DNA from: Polyangiaceae bacterium
Lineage (GTDB): Bacteria > Myxococcota_A > Polyangia > Polyangiales > Polyangiaceae
DNA: 64,000 nt
Direction of reading: 5' to 3'
Assembly: GCA_020633235.1 (NCBI GenBank)
Contig: JACKEA010000006.1
Coordinates: 372,001 to 436,000, forward strand
Translations under genes and position numbers: made by a program
The notes under the pieces: model-generated
The model's input: the letters and a program-made list of their open reading frames with translations, nothing else
Databases searched by the model: none
What the model was told of the DNA's origin: nothing
Part shown: positions 46,901 to 56,515 of the stretch, piece by piece
Layout of the letters: each line of letters starts with the position of its first letter
Numbering within the stretch: the first letter of the stretch is position 1

Positions 46901-47024
46901 CTCGTCCACGGTGCTCACGCTGTTGGTCGCCCCTGCGCTCTACCTGGTGCTGCTTGGCAAAGAGCGCGCGTCCAAGCCGGAAAATCCCCTCCCTGTGTCG
47001 ACGGAAGCCGAGGTCGCGGTATGA
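43974..47024 (+). CDS. RND-family efflux permease
   Basis: 1016 residues with the RND layout: N-terminal helix, two large periplasmic loops and twelve helices. In TM4 the motif is GMLVDNAIVVAEGI (about residue 382-395) where AcrB-type pumps have two adjacent Asp; here the second is Asn. TM10-11 carry GIVVNNAIVLIDVID. Substrate cannot be assigned. It is the second gene of the adaptor-permease-TetR-AraC operon; an outer-membrane channel gene is not adjacent and must come from elsewhere. Confidence 0.94.
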   Translation: MISRLLLSRRLVLTVALLLSLVGVLAFVTMPRQEDPSMPPTWGMVIAPYPGADAEKVERLVVHRVEERLAEVEQLKHVSVTVRQGVAVISMELRDDVADHEGAWDEVERQLESAQRELPKEVPPLELKRDLTDNQSVVLAITGSPDPLVLKDAAETLEKKLLALADVTRVETAGAPAEEIRIELDDAAARRLGIGEADIARAIGSNNGGIPGGSVRAGERVTTLRPSSELASVEDIQALPVMLPGGASVPLSKVAKVRRVQAAPVGERVRFQGEPAVTLGLVPRGKIDVVAFGEHVQKAVDQARPALAPLEIHQLTFQPARVEHRLSDLSQSLLLGVGIVALVLVLAMGFRLGLLVSSVVPLVAAASLGVYAMGGGVLHQISIAALVLALGMLVDNAIVVAEGIQRRVDGGMPRSQAAVETVRELAWPLGSATGTTLAAFVPMLLAEGPTGEFTRSIPVIVMLTLAISYVFAITVTPVLGGWLLRRGTSSDGWMERLGSFLGGLVLNRKKSVVAFAIAAVSVSGLLASRVEQRFFPGADRNQLVVSLELPEGAHIDAIDQRAQKVERLLSEDSRVESIAAFVGRATPKFYYNLLDRPSSPHLAQLLVTTKTNADVEPVAAELRSFVERELPELEMVARPLEQGPPVRAPIEVRLYGDDLKDLSSAAETVLASVRRVPGARDVRHDLGIGVPTLRFDVQDAVALDNGLGRNAVAQTLLSSTRGARVGELRAGDDLVPIVVRNPDGERTPADRLATLGVATPAGSRLPLAQLGTTNVEWQPAMIQRRDRKRLVRVEAELDPSVPFSRALGDLDQRLAGVKLPPGVSLEMAGAKEGSGQANGAMLRTLPIGMLLLVFILLAEFNSFRRLFIVLVTIPLAATGVVPGLVFAGQPFGFMSLLGVFALIGIVVNNAIVLIDVIDSLRREGMPVEAAVREGVRRRTRPILLTTTTTVAGLLPLALSSTSLWPPLAWAMISGLISSTVLTLLVAPALYLVLLGKERASKPENPLPVSTEAEVAV

Positions 47025-47746
47025 TGAACGAAACCCCCTACATGCCCCCAGTCGCCAACACCGCAGACGTGAACTTGCGGGACACCATTCCCCTTCGCGA
47101 GCGGAAGTTCGCCCGCACCAAGCTCGCGCTGCTCGACGCTGCGCTCGAGCGATTGAAGCAAAAGCCCCTCGCAGACATCACCGTGCGGGAGCTGTGTGAC
47201 GCGGCGGAAGTGTCGGAAGCGACGTTCTTCAACTACTTCAAGAAGAAGGACGACCTGCTGCGCTACTTCATCCAGATCTGGACGCTGGAGGTGCAGATCG
47301 TCGCGGAGCAGCGAGCGGGGGCGGATGGCGGCGTCTTCTACATCGAGTCCATCTTCGCCCACACCGCGGAGCGCATCGCCGACAACCCCCGGGTCATGCT
47401 CGAGATCGTCGGCCACATGGCCCTGCACGGGGAGGAAGAGGAAGACTGCGAGCCTCCCGCGCTCACCTTTGCGGAGCGCGTGCAGGCGTTCCCGGAGCTG
47501 GCAGATGCCGCCGTCAGCGCGGACGAGTGCCAGCTCGATGCCATGTTCCGCGCTGCCATCACCCGCGCCATCGCCAAGAAAGAGCTGCCAGCGGGCGTGA
47601 ACGTGGACGTGGCCGTGGGCACCATCATCTCGTTCTTCTTCGGCACGCCGCTGTGGCACACACGCATCGATCCCAAGGACGTGGGCGCGCTCTACGCGGC
47701 GCAGCTTTCCACGCTCTGGGAAGGCCTTCGCTGTACGAACGCCTGA
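47021..47746 (+). CDS. TetR-family transcriptional regulator
   Basis: 241 residues. N-terminal HTH (ARTKLALLDAALERL, then ITVRELCDAAEVSEATFFNYFKKKDDLL, about 27-80) and a helical ligand domain. It overlaps the permease stop by 4 nt, so it is the third cistron. It likely represses the operon through the palindrome at 42784 and is induced by the pump substrate. Confidence 0.92.
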   Translation: MMNETPYMPPVANTADVNLRDTIPLRERKFARTKLALLDAALERLKQKPLADITVRELCDAAEVSEATFFNYFKKKDDLLRYFIQIWTLEVQIVAEQRAGADGGVFYIESIFAHTAERIADNPRVMLEIVGHMALHGEEEEDCEPPALTFAERVQAFPELADAAVSADECQLDAMFRAAITRAIAKKELPAGVNVDVAVGTIISFFFGTPLWHTRIDPKDVGALYAAQLSTLWEGLRCTNA

Positions 47747-47755
47747 GGCAAAACC

Positions 47756-48667
47756 ATGACGGCACCTCTTTCGGTCTTCCAGCCCGAACCGCTGGGTCGT
47801 GTCTGCGCGGCGTCCGCCGTGCTCGCCGACGTACTGCAAACCGTGCGCGTGACGCGCGTGTGCTACGGACGCATGGAGCTCGCTGCCCCCAGTGGCGTGG
47901 CCGTCGAGCCTCAGAACCGGACGGCCTTCGTTGCCGTGGTGCAGGGCAATGCCCGCCTCGAAACGGACGACGTCACGCTCCTCGGTCCGGGCGACCTGTG
48001 CGTGTTTCCTCGAGGCACGGACGACGTGGCTCGGCTTTTGGCGAGTGGTCCGGCGCCCACGTGCACGGTGGTGGGGGGCGTGCTCGATCTGGAGGGCTCG
48101 GAAGAAAACCCCGTGCTCCGGATCCTGCCGCAGCGAGTCGTCGTGCGGGGTGAACGGGGGCGCGCTGCGCCGTGCCTCGAGCCGCTGCTCGCCTTCATGG
48201 AACACGAGCACGATCGTGAGCGCCCGGGTGCCGAAGCAGTGCTTCGGTTGCTCTCGACGGCGCTCTTCGTTCAGGTGGCCCGTACGCACCTCACGGAAAA
48301 CGCGGAGACGGACGTCGGATGGTTGCGGGCCCTCGGGGAGCGCCACATCGCGAGCGCCCTCGGCCTCATCCATCAGAGCCCAGAGCGCCCGTGGACCGTC
48401 GCGACGCTCGCCCGCGAGGTGGGCATGTCGCGCTCGGCCTTCGCGGATCGCTTCACCACGCTGGTGGGGGAGCCGCCGCTCCACTACCTGACTCGCCGTC
48501 GCATGCGCGCGGCCGCCGGCTTGCTGCGAGATGGTGCCGCCGTGGCGGAAGTCGCCGAACGCGTGGGCTACGGCAGCGAGGCGGCCTTCAGCAAAGCCTT
48601 CAAGCGTTCCGTGGGCGAGGCTCCGGGCGCCTACCGCCGCGCCGCCCGCACCGGGCTTCACGTTTGA
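47756..48667 (+). CDS. AraC-family regulator with N-terminal cupin-like domain
   Basis: 303 residues. An N-terminal cupin-like sensor (~10-190: FVAVVQGNARLETDD, LGPGDLCVFPRG) and C-terminal double HTH (WTVATLAREVGMSRSAFADRF, then GAAVAEVAERVGYGSEAAFSKAFKRSVGEAPGAYR). It starts 9 nt after the TetR gene, so it is probably the fourth gene of the efflux operon, although it could act elsewhere. Confidence 0.92.
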   Translation: MTAPLSVFQPEPLGRVCAASAVLADVLQTVRVTRVCYGRMELAAPSGVAVEPQNRTAFVAVVQGNARLETDDVTLLGPGDLCVFPRGTDDVARLLASGPAPTCTVVGGVLDLEGSEENPVLRILPQRVVVRGERGRAAPCLEPLLAFMEHEHDRERPGAEAVLRLLSTALFVQVARTHLTENAETDVGWLRALGERHIASALGLIHQSPERPWTVATLAREVGMSRSAFADRFTTLVGEPPLHYLTRRRMRAAAGLLRDGAAVAEVAERVGYGSEAAFSKAFKRSVGEAPGAYRRAARTGLHV

Positions 48668-48707
48668 GGGCGTCGCTCCGAAGCCTCATCAGTGAGGTCT
48701 TCTTGTC

Positions 48708-48724
48708 GGGCCGGCGCGATCCCG
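48708..48724 (+). repeat. intergenic GGTCCG-type motif, copy D
   Basis: GGGCCGGCGCGATCCCG, the most divergent copy, between two convergent gene ends. Confidence 0.3.
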
Positions 48725-48761
48725 TCGTGGCCGCGCCGAACCGACAAAAGGATCGACGATT

Positions 48762-49730
48762 TCAGGAGTGGGACCGGCGCGGTTGGATGTTCAGCTCGCG
48801 GCGAAGCTCTGCCACGGGACGATGGAAGTCGTCCCAGGGGTTCCAATCCACGCACAGGTCGCGGTTCACCTGGGTGCCGCGCACGAAGGCCTCGAGCATG
48901 AGCTTGGGGTCCGCCACCAGCTTCTCGGGTCCGGTGGTGGGCGTGACCTGCACTCCGAGGTGGAATTGGGCGAGCATGAACAGCATGCCGAAGAGCGGAT
49001 CTTTCTTCAGCATGCCGGCCTGGAAGGACGCGATCTGCGTCTCTTCGATGCTGCTCGTGTCGTACTCCGTGAGCACGTGCACGCAATCGTGGAACAGGAT
49101 GACCTCCGGCCCGGAGTTCTTCTCTCCGGGGAAGGAGAACTCGTTCTTCGTGACGAAGTCGTAGTAGCCGCGGCCCAGCGTACCCGGCGGGCTGTCGGCC
49201 AGGGCGCGATAGCGGGCGGCGAGCTTCGCGTCCTCGATGCCGAAGACGCCCTTGAGCGCGCGCACGAAGCCGCGCACGCCCTGTTCGCTCACATAGGCGC
49301 GGGCGCGCTGTCCGATGAACGCGCGGCGCGCGATGTCGATGCGCGCGATCAAGAGGTGCTTGTCGATCAGACGCTGCACGTCTTTCAGCGCCTGGCTCTG
49401 GATCCCAAACGCGTCGGCGATGGTTCGAAGCAGCTTGCCTTCGGGCTCCGTCGCCTCTCCATCGATCAGGGCCATGATCACGGCGGCGGACAGGATGCGC
49501 TCGCGAAGCTCCGGTATCGGCACGGCTTCTGCGAGGGCCTCGGGCGTGATCGGCTCCAGGGCGTCCAGATCGAAGTCGGTACGCAGGATGTGCTCTTGGG
49601 CGCCCTCCAGCAGGCGGCGTTCCAGGTCATGGAGCTCGCCGTCGGCCATGGCCACCATCTTCAACATGCGGAGGCCGGCGCGGGCAATTTCCGGCGGCGG
49701 GACGATGAGATCCATTCGCTGATTCGACAC
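48762..49730 (-). CDS. TerB-like/COQ4-like fusion protein
   Basis: 322 residues. N-terminal ~130 residues resemble TerB (MVAMADGELHDLERRLL; ALIDGEATEPEGKLLRTIADAFGI), acidic helices that bind metal in tellurite-resistance relatives. The C-terminal ~150 residues carry HDCVH followed by eleven residues and Glu, which is exactly the HD-x2-H-x11-E putative zinc motif of COQ4, the ubiquinone-biosynthesis organising protein. ATG 49730. The C-terminal assignment rests on this motif and needs structural support. Neighbour on the plus side is unrelated. Confidence 0.75.
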   Translation of the reverse strand: MSNQRMDLIVPPPEIARAGLRMLKMVAMADGELHDLERRLLEGAQEHILRTDFDLDALEPITPEALAEAVPIPELRERILSAAVIMALIDGEATEPEGKLLRTIADAFGIQSQALKDVQRLIDKHLLIARIDIARRAFIGQRARAYVSEQGVRGFVRALKGVFGIEDAKLAARYRALADSPPGTLGRGYYDFVTKNEFSFPGEKNSGPEVILFHDCVHVLTEYDTSSIEETQIASFQAGMLKKDPLFGMLFMLAQFHLGVQVTPTTGPEKLVADPKLMLEAFVRGTQVNRDLCVDWNPWDDFHRPVAELRRELNIQPRRSHS

Positions 49731-49846
49731 GAAGGGCGCGCTGCGATCAAGCGCTGCCCGCTCTTGCGTGTTGCAGGCGCGCGCGCTCGCAAAGTGGTGG
49801 TGGATCCACGATTTCGTGGCGCCGTGAGCTGAGCTACCTCAGGGGT

Positions 49847-50737
49847 ATGGAGTTCCTGGTCACGGGTCGCACTCCGCCGGATGGGCGACTCCCGAAGTCC
49901 GCGTGGATGGCGGTTTGGTTTCGGAGTGACGTGGAGGAGGCGAGGCGCAAGGCCTTGATCCGCAACAAGCCCGTGGCGCTACGCCAAGCGTGGTGGGGGC
50001 CGCGACACCTCGAGCTCACGAGCGCCGGGGACGTGTTCGACAGCGAGATCGCGGGAGCGGGCGGGCTGGCTGCATTTCATGCGAGTCTCGACGCCTTCCT
50101 CGAGAAGCTCCACGGGCAACAGGCCGTGCTGTTCGTGCTCGGGTGCTGGCACGACGCCGAGGACGAAGCGAGTGTACGTGATCGCCGCGCGCTACTTGGC
50201 GTTGCGACCCCGGAGTTGGAGGCTTCGCTGAAGCAGCATGCAGGGCAGCCCGGGGTTCTCCGTGTGGTGACTGAAGTCGTGCGGGTGGTGCAGCAAGACT
50301 CGTGGAGCAAGGAGGACCCGCTCCTGAAACGCATGCTGACACTGCTGGCGACGACGGAGAGCGACGTGCTCTCTGAGCTCGTAGCGGGGCGTTCGGAAGC
50401 CGAGGTCGAGCAACTGATGCACGTCTTGCCAGCCCTTGCGCAGCTCACTCTGTATTCCGACGCCGCCAGTGGGATCCCGAGGCTGCTCGCTCTCGCAGAG
50501 CCTCGCGCAACGCTGGAACGTCTGCTGCAAGCCGCGGACAGCGCGGAGAGCGTCGGGGTCGCTTCCGCCATCGCCAACAACCTGGGACTGGTGCGCGATC
50601 GGGAGCACCCGGAGCGTCCGCTGCGGTTGGCGTTGGAAGTGTATGGCCTCGCGGAACGCCAGGGTGCGCTGTCTCCTCACGATGCCGGCGTGCGCAAGAA
50701 ATATCAGCAAAAGCTCGAGCGCCTGGCCAAGCGCTGA
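49847..50737 (+). CDS. hypothetical protein, 296 aa
   Basis: Not recognised. N-terminal ~70 residues include WRPxHLEL-type WGPRHLELTSAGDVFDSE; the rest is helical with Leu/Ala-rich repeats (LMHVLPALAQLTLYSDAASGIPRLLAL) resembling short HEAT- or TPR-like hairpins. No membrane segment. Convergent with the next gene; stops are 1 nt apart. Confidence 0.6.
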   Translation: MEFLVTGRTPPDGRLPKSAWMAVWFRSDVEEARRKALIRNKPVALRQAWWGPRHLELTSAGDVFDSEIAGAGGLAAFHASLDAFLEKLHGQQAVLFVLGCWHDAEDEASVRDRRALLGVATPELEASLKQHAGQPGVLRVVTEVVRVVQQDSWSKEDPLLKRMLTLLATTESDVLSELVAGRSEAEVEQLMHVLPALAQLTLYSDAASGIPRLLALAEPRATLERLLQAADSAESVGVASAIANNLGLVRDREHPERPLRLALEVYGLAERQGALSPHDAGVRKKYQQKLERLAKR

Positions 50738-50738
50738 G

Positions 50739-51368
50739 CTACTGGGAGCGGGTCTTTGCACGCTTGGGAGGCACGCTGCCGCGCGGGCCCCAGGTTGCGT
50801 TCAAACGCAGTACCCGCTGGGCTTCGTTGCGGGAGACATCGACGCTGCCGGCCACCTTGGTGATCTCGTAGAAACCGAGGACTACGGACTCGAGGACGAT
50901 GGCATAGAAGGGCTCTTTCCAGAACACTTCCGAGTGAACGCGAAACTGCAGCCACGCGGAGCTCGTTTCGAGTCGGACGACCTCGACGTCGAACACGTTG
51001 CGAAACACGGTGGGGAACACCCGCGGCATCCATTTCATGAGCGACGCGGGAGTGGTGCCGAGGAGCCGAAGAGCAGCGCGGACCGGCCCTGCGAGCAGCG
51101 GCGACTCCACGTGATGGGCGGTGAATCGCGTCCAGAAGCGCCGCGAGCCTTCCGAGCCGAGCAGCTCGAAGACGGCGCGCCCCATGGCCGCGTCGGCTTC
51201 GATGGGGATCCAACCGGATGGCAGCGTGGAGTCGATGATGTCCAGCACTTCCGGGGAAAGCTGACCTCGCACCTCGGCCTGCGCACCAGGCCGGAACCGG
51301 TCCAAGAAGGCGAGGGTGTCCTGGCTGCTGCGCGCGCGGCACGCCGGGAAGTCGTCACCGTTGCTCAT
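50739..51368 (-). CDS. hypothetical protein, 209 aa
   Basis: Unrecognised helical protein. Its shape (LSPEVLDIIDSTLPSGWIPIEADAAMGRAVFELLG near the N-terminus, then RFWTRFTAHHVE and SLMKWMPRVFP) is loosely like the DUF2378-type paralog family of myxobacteria, with helices that could bind a hydrophobic ligand. I would not name it with confidence. No signal peptide. Confidence 0.55.
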   Translation of the reverse strand: MSNGDDFPACRARSSQDTLAFLDRFRPGAQAEVRGQLSPEVLDIIDSTLPSGWIPIEADAAMGRAVFELLGSEGSRRFWTRFTAHHVESPLLAGPVRAALRLLGTTPASLMKWMPRVFPTVFRNVFDVEVVRLETSSAWLQFRVHSEVFWKEPFYAIVLESVVLGFYEITKVAGSVDVSRNEAQRVLRLNATWGPRGSVPPKRAKTRSQ

Positions 51369-51422
51369 CGCTGATCCAGGCGACGATATCGCCGGGGGGC
51401 TCGCCGGTACAAGGAGGGACGC

Positions 51423-52808
51423 TCAGGGGTGACGGCGGCGTGCGACGAGCAGGCCCGCGGCGAGGAGCGCGAGCGCCGAAAGGCGCGAGGGCGACGGCGG
51501 TCCCGGAACGTGACAGCCGCAGCCGCCGCTGTCGTCTCCGGCCGGCGCGGCGTTCGCACCGCCGCCGCTTCCCGGGACGGCGCCCGCCGCTCCCGCGGCG
51601 GAAATGGCGCCGCCCGTTCCCGCGCCGCCCCAACCAGACCCTCCAACACCCGCATCGGAAGTCGGCAGCGTGTCCGGCGCCACCCGGAGGGCATCGATGC
51701 CGATCTGCTTGCCGTTGTCTCCGGCGTTCACGTAGTTGTCGCCCAAGCGCACCCACTGATCGGCGCCTGCCGCGAAGTCGAAGCTGCCGAGCTCCATCCA
51801 GTCGTCGGACACCTGGCTCTGATCGACGAGCACCTTGTCCGAGGTGCCGGCGTGCTGGACCTTGTAGCTGGCGCCGCTGGATGGATCCCCGAGGGCCGGC
51901 ACCCAGGCCCACACGCGGTACTTGCCGGCTTGATCGAAGGTGAGCTGCCAGAAGATGCCCTGGGCGTAGTCCGGATCGGCGTTGTCCTGCGTTGTGACGT
52001 AGGCGTGGCCGCCGTGGCCGGATATGTCAGGCAGCGCGCCGCCGGTGAGCTGGCCGCACTCTTCCTCGATCAGGGTCTCGCTCTGGCCGATCGACGTTGG
52101 ACACGTGGGAGGTGGCGGAGTGACGGTGCCGCCGTTCTTGCTCACCAGCGTTTGCCCTTGCTGAATGCCGCTGGCGCCGTCCATGGGTTCGGGGATCACG
52201 GCGTGACCACCGTAGGAACCGCCGCTACCGGTGCCGCCGAAGCCGGGATCGCGATGCACGGCGAAGTGGACGTGGGGCGTCGAGAAGCTGCTGCAGCTGA
52301 GCGCGCCTTGGCAGGATTGGCCCAGGGTTCCGATCTGCTGCCCCTTGGCCACCTTCTGGCCCTTCGTCACCTTCAGGGTGTCGAGGTGGGCGTACATGGT
52401 GACGTACTTGTGGCCGTCGCCGAAGTCGTGCTCGATGTAGACCCGCTGTCCGTAGTTGGCCCAGCCCTCGGACCCCCAAGCGGCGTCCAGCACGGTGCCC
52501 GCCGCGGCGGCGAGCACCGGCTGACCCTTGCCGGAGCTCGGATAGCCCTCGAGATTCAGATCCAACGCGTACCAATCGTTGGCGCACTGGGAATCGCTCG
52601 CGCGGCAGTGCAGGCTGGAGCCCGCATTCGGTCCGTAACCGGACAAGACGTGTACCTTCTCGCCGTTCGCGAAGGGCAACGAGAGATCGGCGCCGTTCGG
52701 CAGCTGGACGGCGCCCTCGCTCTGGCAGCTCGCGTATTGACACGCCGCTGCCCTTCGCCCGCTGAGGGAAATGACCAGTGCCATGAGGAGCATCAGCCAG
52801 CGATTCAT
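51423..52808 (-). CDS. M23 (LytM) peptidase with golvesin-like domain and MYXO-CTERM tail
   Basis: 461 residues. Signal peptide, then a LytM-like domain (zinc ligands near HCRASDSQCANDWYALD, and HVHFAVH near residue 190), a linker, a golvesin C-terminal-like beta domain (~240-400; GIFWQLTFDQAGKYRVWAW, NYVNAGDNGKQIGIDALRV), and a C-terminal GGCGC-x-hydrophobic-RRR tail (about 425-461), the myxobacterial MYXO-CTERM sorting signal. Probably a surface-anchored peptidoglycan hydrolase. ATG 52808 begins the signal peptide. Confidence 0.88.
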   Translation of the reverse strand: MNRWLMLLMALVISLSGRRAAACQYASCQSEGAVQLPNGADLSLPFANGEKVHVLSGYGPNAGSSLHCRASDSQCANDWYALDLNLEGYPSSGKGQPVLAAAAGTVLDAAWGSEGWANYGQRVYIEHDFGDGHKYVTMYAHLDTLKVTKGQKVAKGQQIGTLGQSCQGALSCSSFSTPHVHFAVHRDPGFGGTGSGGSYGGHAVIPEPMDGASGIQQGQTLVSKNGGTVTPPPPTCPTSIGQSETLIEEECGQLTGGALPDISGHGGHAYVTTQDNADPDYAQGIFWQLTFDQAGKYRVWAWVPALGDPSSGASYKVQHAGTSDKVLVDQSQVSDDWMELGSFDFAAGADQWVRLGDNYVNAGDNGKQIGIDALRVAPDTLPTSDAGVGGSGWGGAGTGGAISAAGAAGAVPGSGGGANAAPAGDDSGGCGCHVPGPPSPSRLSALALLAAGLLVARRRHP

Positions 52809-52898
52809 CGTAGTGAGAGTACCGCGTTGCCGAACGCCGGGCAGCGTGGGTGGGGCGCCCACATCGACCTCGATCGTGGCCTGATATAGGCTTGGGTC

Positions 52899-53987
52899 AT
52901 GTGGCGCAGCATGGGCTTGGGAGTTTCGCTCGCGCTTTGTCTCTCGTGCTCCAGCAAGTCGAGTCACAGCGTGGAGCCGGCGCCGGACTCCGGCACGGGC
53001 GGCGGCGCGGCGGGCAGCGGTGGCGCGGCGGGCAGCGGTGGCGCGGCGGGCACGGGCTTCGGCGTGCCCCAGCTCTTGATCAAGACCGACGCGGACGTGA
53101 AAACGATGGCGCTGGGAGGCACCTACGCGCTGTTCGCGGGGGCAAGCCCCGGCACGCTGGGCATCGCAGCCGACTCCACCAACGACAGCTGGTCCGATAC
53201 TGGGAGCGATCTGTGGGGCGTGGCCACGGACGGCAGCACGTTCTATGCGGCGGACTCCACGCAGAGTCGGCTGGTCTACGGCGGCGTCGGCATACCCCTC
53301 GAGCCCAAGTTCGTCGACGTTGCCCCTCTCGTCCCGTACGTCGTCGCGATGTCGCCCAGCGCCGTGTTCTTCGGCGACGAGTCGAGCGCGTCGCCGTCGC
53401 TTTGGCGCGTGGCCACTGCTGGCGGAGCGCCTTCTCAGATCGCGAGCGGGATCCCGTCTCCCATCCGCTTGGTGCTGGATCAGGGATGGGTTTGGTTGAC
53501 GACCCTGGACGAGCCTGTGCTCTACCGAATCGATTCCAAGGCGACGAGCGTCACCCCGCAGGCATTCCTCTCTCTGGCGACAGGCTCCGGAACCCAGGCC
53601 ATTGCCGTGGGATCGAGCGACGTCTTCTTTGCCAGCTACGAGACGGGCAAGTGTCCGACGGACACCACCAGCACGGCGTATCGCGCCTCGATCGCCACGG
53701 CTCAGGCCCAACAGCTGTTCGAGTCCCCTCAGGGCATCACGGCCATGGCGCTGGATGGCGACTGGCTCTATTACAGCACCATCGGCTCGTGCCCGAACTT
53801 CGAGGACGCGACCATCATGCGCTTCAACGTGGCGGGGGGGCCAAACGCCGCTCCCGAGCCGGTGGCGACGGGGCAAGCGCGGGTGCGCGACATCGCCGTG
53901 GATGCCACCGCCGTCTACTGGCTCAGCGCCGGCGGCTTCGACGTGGGCGGTCCGCCGGCAGGCATCATCAAGCTGCCCAAGGGCTGA
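52899..53987 (+). CDS. lipoprotein with propeller-like body
   Basis: 362 residues. Lipobox CLSCS (Cys about 17), short Gly/Ser linker with AAGSGG repeats, then six-bladed beta-propeller-like sequence (DVKTMALGGTYALFAGA, DLWGVATDGSTFYAAD, GITAMALDGDWLYYSTIG, RDIAVDATAVYWLSAGG). Probable surface binding protein; no catalytic motif. Confidence 0.78.
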   Translation: MWRSMGLGVSLALCLSCSSKSSHSVEPAPDSGTGGGAAGSGGAAGSGGAAGTGFGVPQLLIKTDADVKTMALGGTYALFAGASPGTLGIAADSTNDSWSDTGSDLWGVATDGSTFYAADSTQSRLVYGGVGIPLEPKFVDVAPLVPYVVAMSPSAVFFGDESSASPSLWRVATAGGAPSQIASGIPSPIRLVLDQGWVWLTTLDEPVLYRIDSKATSVTPQAFLSLATGSGTQAIAVGSSDVFFASYETGKCPTDTTSTAYRASIATAQAQQLFESPQGITAMALDGDWLYYSTIGSCPNFEDATIMRFNVAGGPNAAPEPVATGQARVRDIAVDATAVYWLSAGGFDVGGPPAGIIKLPKG

Positions 53988-54020
53988 CGCACGCGCGCCA
54001 TTCGATCATAGAATGCGCGC

Positions 54021-56057
<2,037 letters not shown>

Positions 56058-56396
56058 TCACGGCGGACACTTGGCAACCTGAGTGCCGGCGCCGCTGGAG
56101 AGCGTAGGACACGCCTCACCGGGGGCGCTGCAGTCGCACACGTGGTCACCGTTGTCGGTGCCCTCCACGCAACAGCCGATGCCGCCGTCCACGTCGCCGC
56201 AGCTGGCGACCTCGTCGGAGCAGCCGCCTACGCTGTTCTGATCGATCTCGAAGCAGTGGCACGCTTGGAACAGCCCGGCGCAGCAGATCCACTTCGCCGG
56301 CGCGGCCTTGGAGTCGTCCGACGAGCAAGCGGAAGGCGCCAGCGCCAGCAACGCGGACAGTGAGAGTGCGAGAGCCAGTGGAGCTTTCAGCTTCAT
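56058..56396 (-). CDS. Cys-rich lipoprotein (112 aa)
   Basis: Lipobox PSACS (Cys about 24), then a short mature domain with about 12 cysteines (WICCAGLFQACHC, GGCSDEVASC, GGIGCCVEG, HVCDC), a compact disulfide-knotted shape. It starts 120 nt after the radical-SAM gene on the same strand, with a different likely promoter region. Unknown. Confidence 0.72.
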   Translation of the reverse strand: MKLKAPLALALSLSALLALAPSACSSDDSKAAPAKWICCAGLFQACHCFEIDQNSVGGCSDEVASCGDVDGGIGCCVEGTDNGDHVCDCSAPGEACPTLSSGAGTQVAKCPP

Positions 56397-56497
56397 GGCC
56401 GGATCCTGCCCGAGATCCCTTCGTAGGCGGAGAAGGCACATGATTTATGCCGCGCCGGCGTGAGGTCGGCGGAATGACACACCTTCTTTTTGTTGTT

Positions 56498-56514
56498 GGT
56501 CCGGCGCGGAACCC
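56498..56514 (+). repeat. intergenic GGTCCG-type motif, copy B
   Basis: GGTCCGGCGCGGAACCC preceded by CTTTTTGTTGTT, just outside the radical SAM stop codon. Confidence 0.4.
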
Positions 56515-56515
56515 G

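Noticed and set aside
56490..56514. GGTCCG-type motif as a rho-independent terminator
   Set aside because: The T-run precedes the possible stem on the plus strand and reads as A's on the minus strand, so it does not fit either direction.
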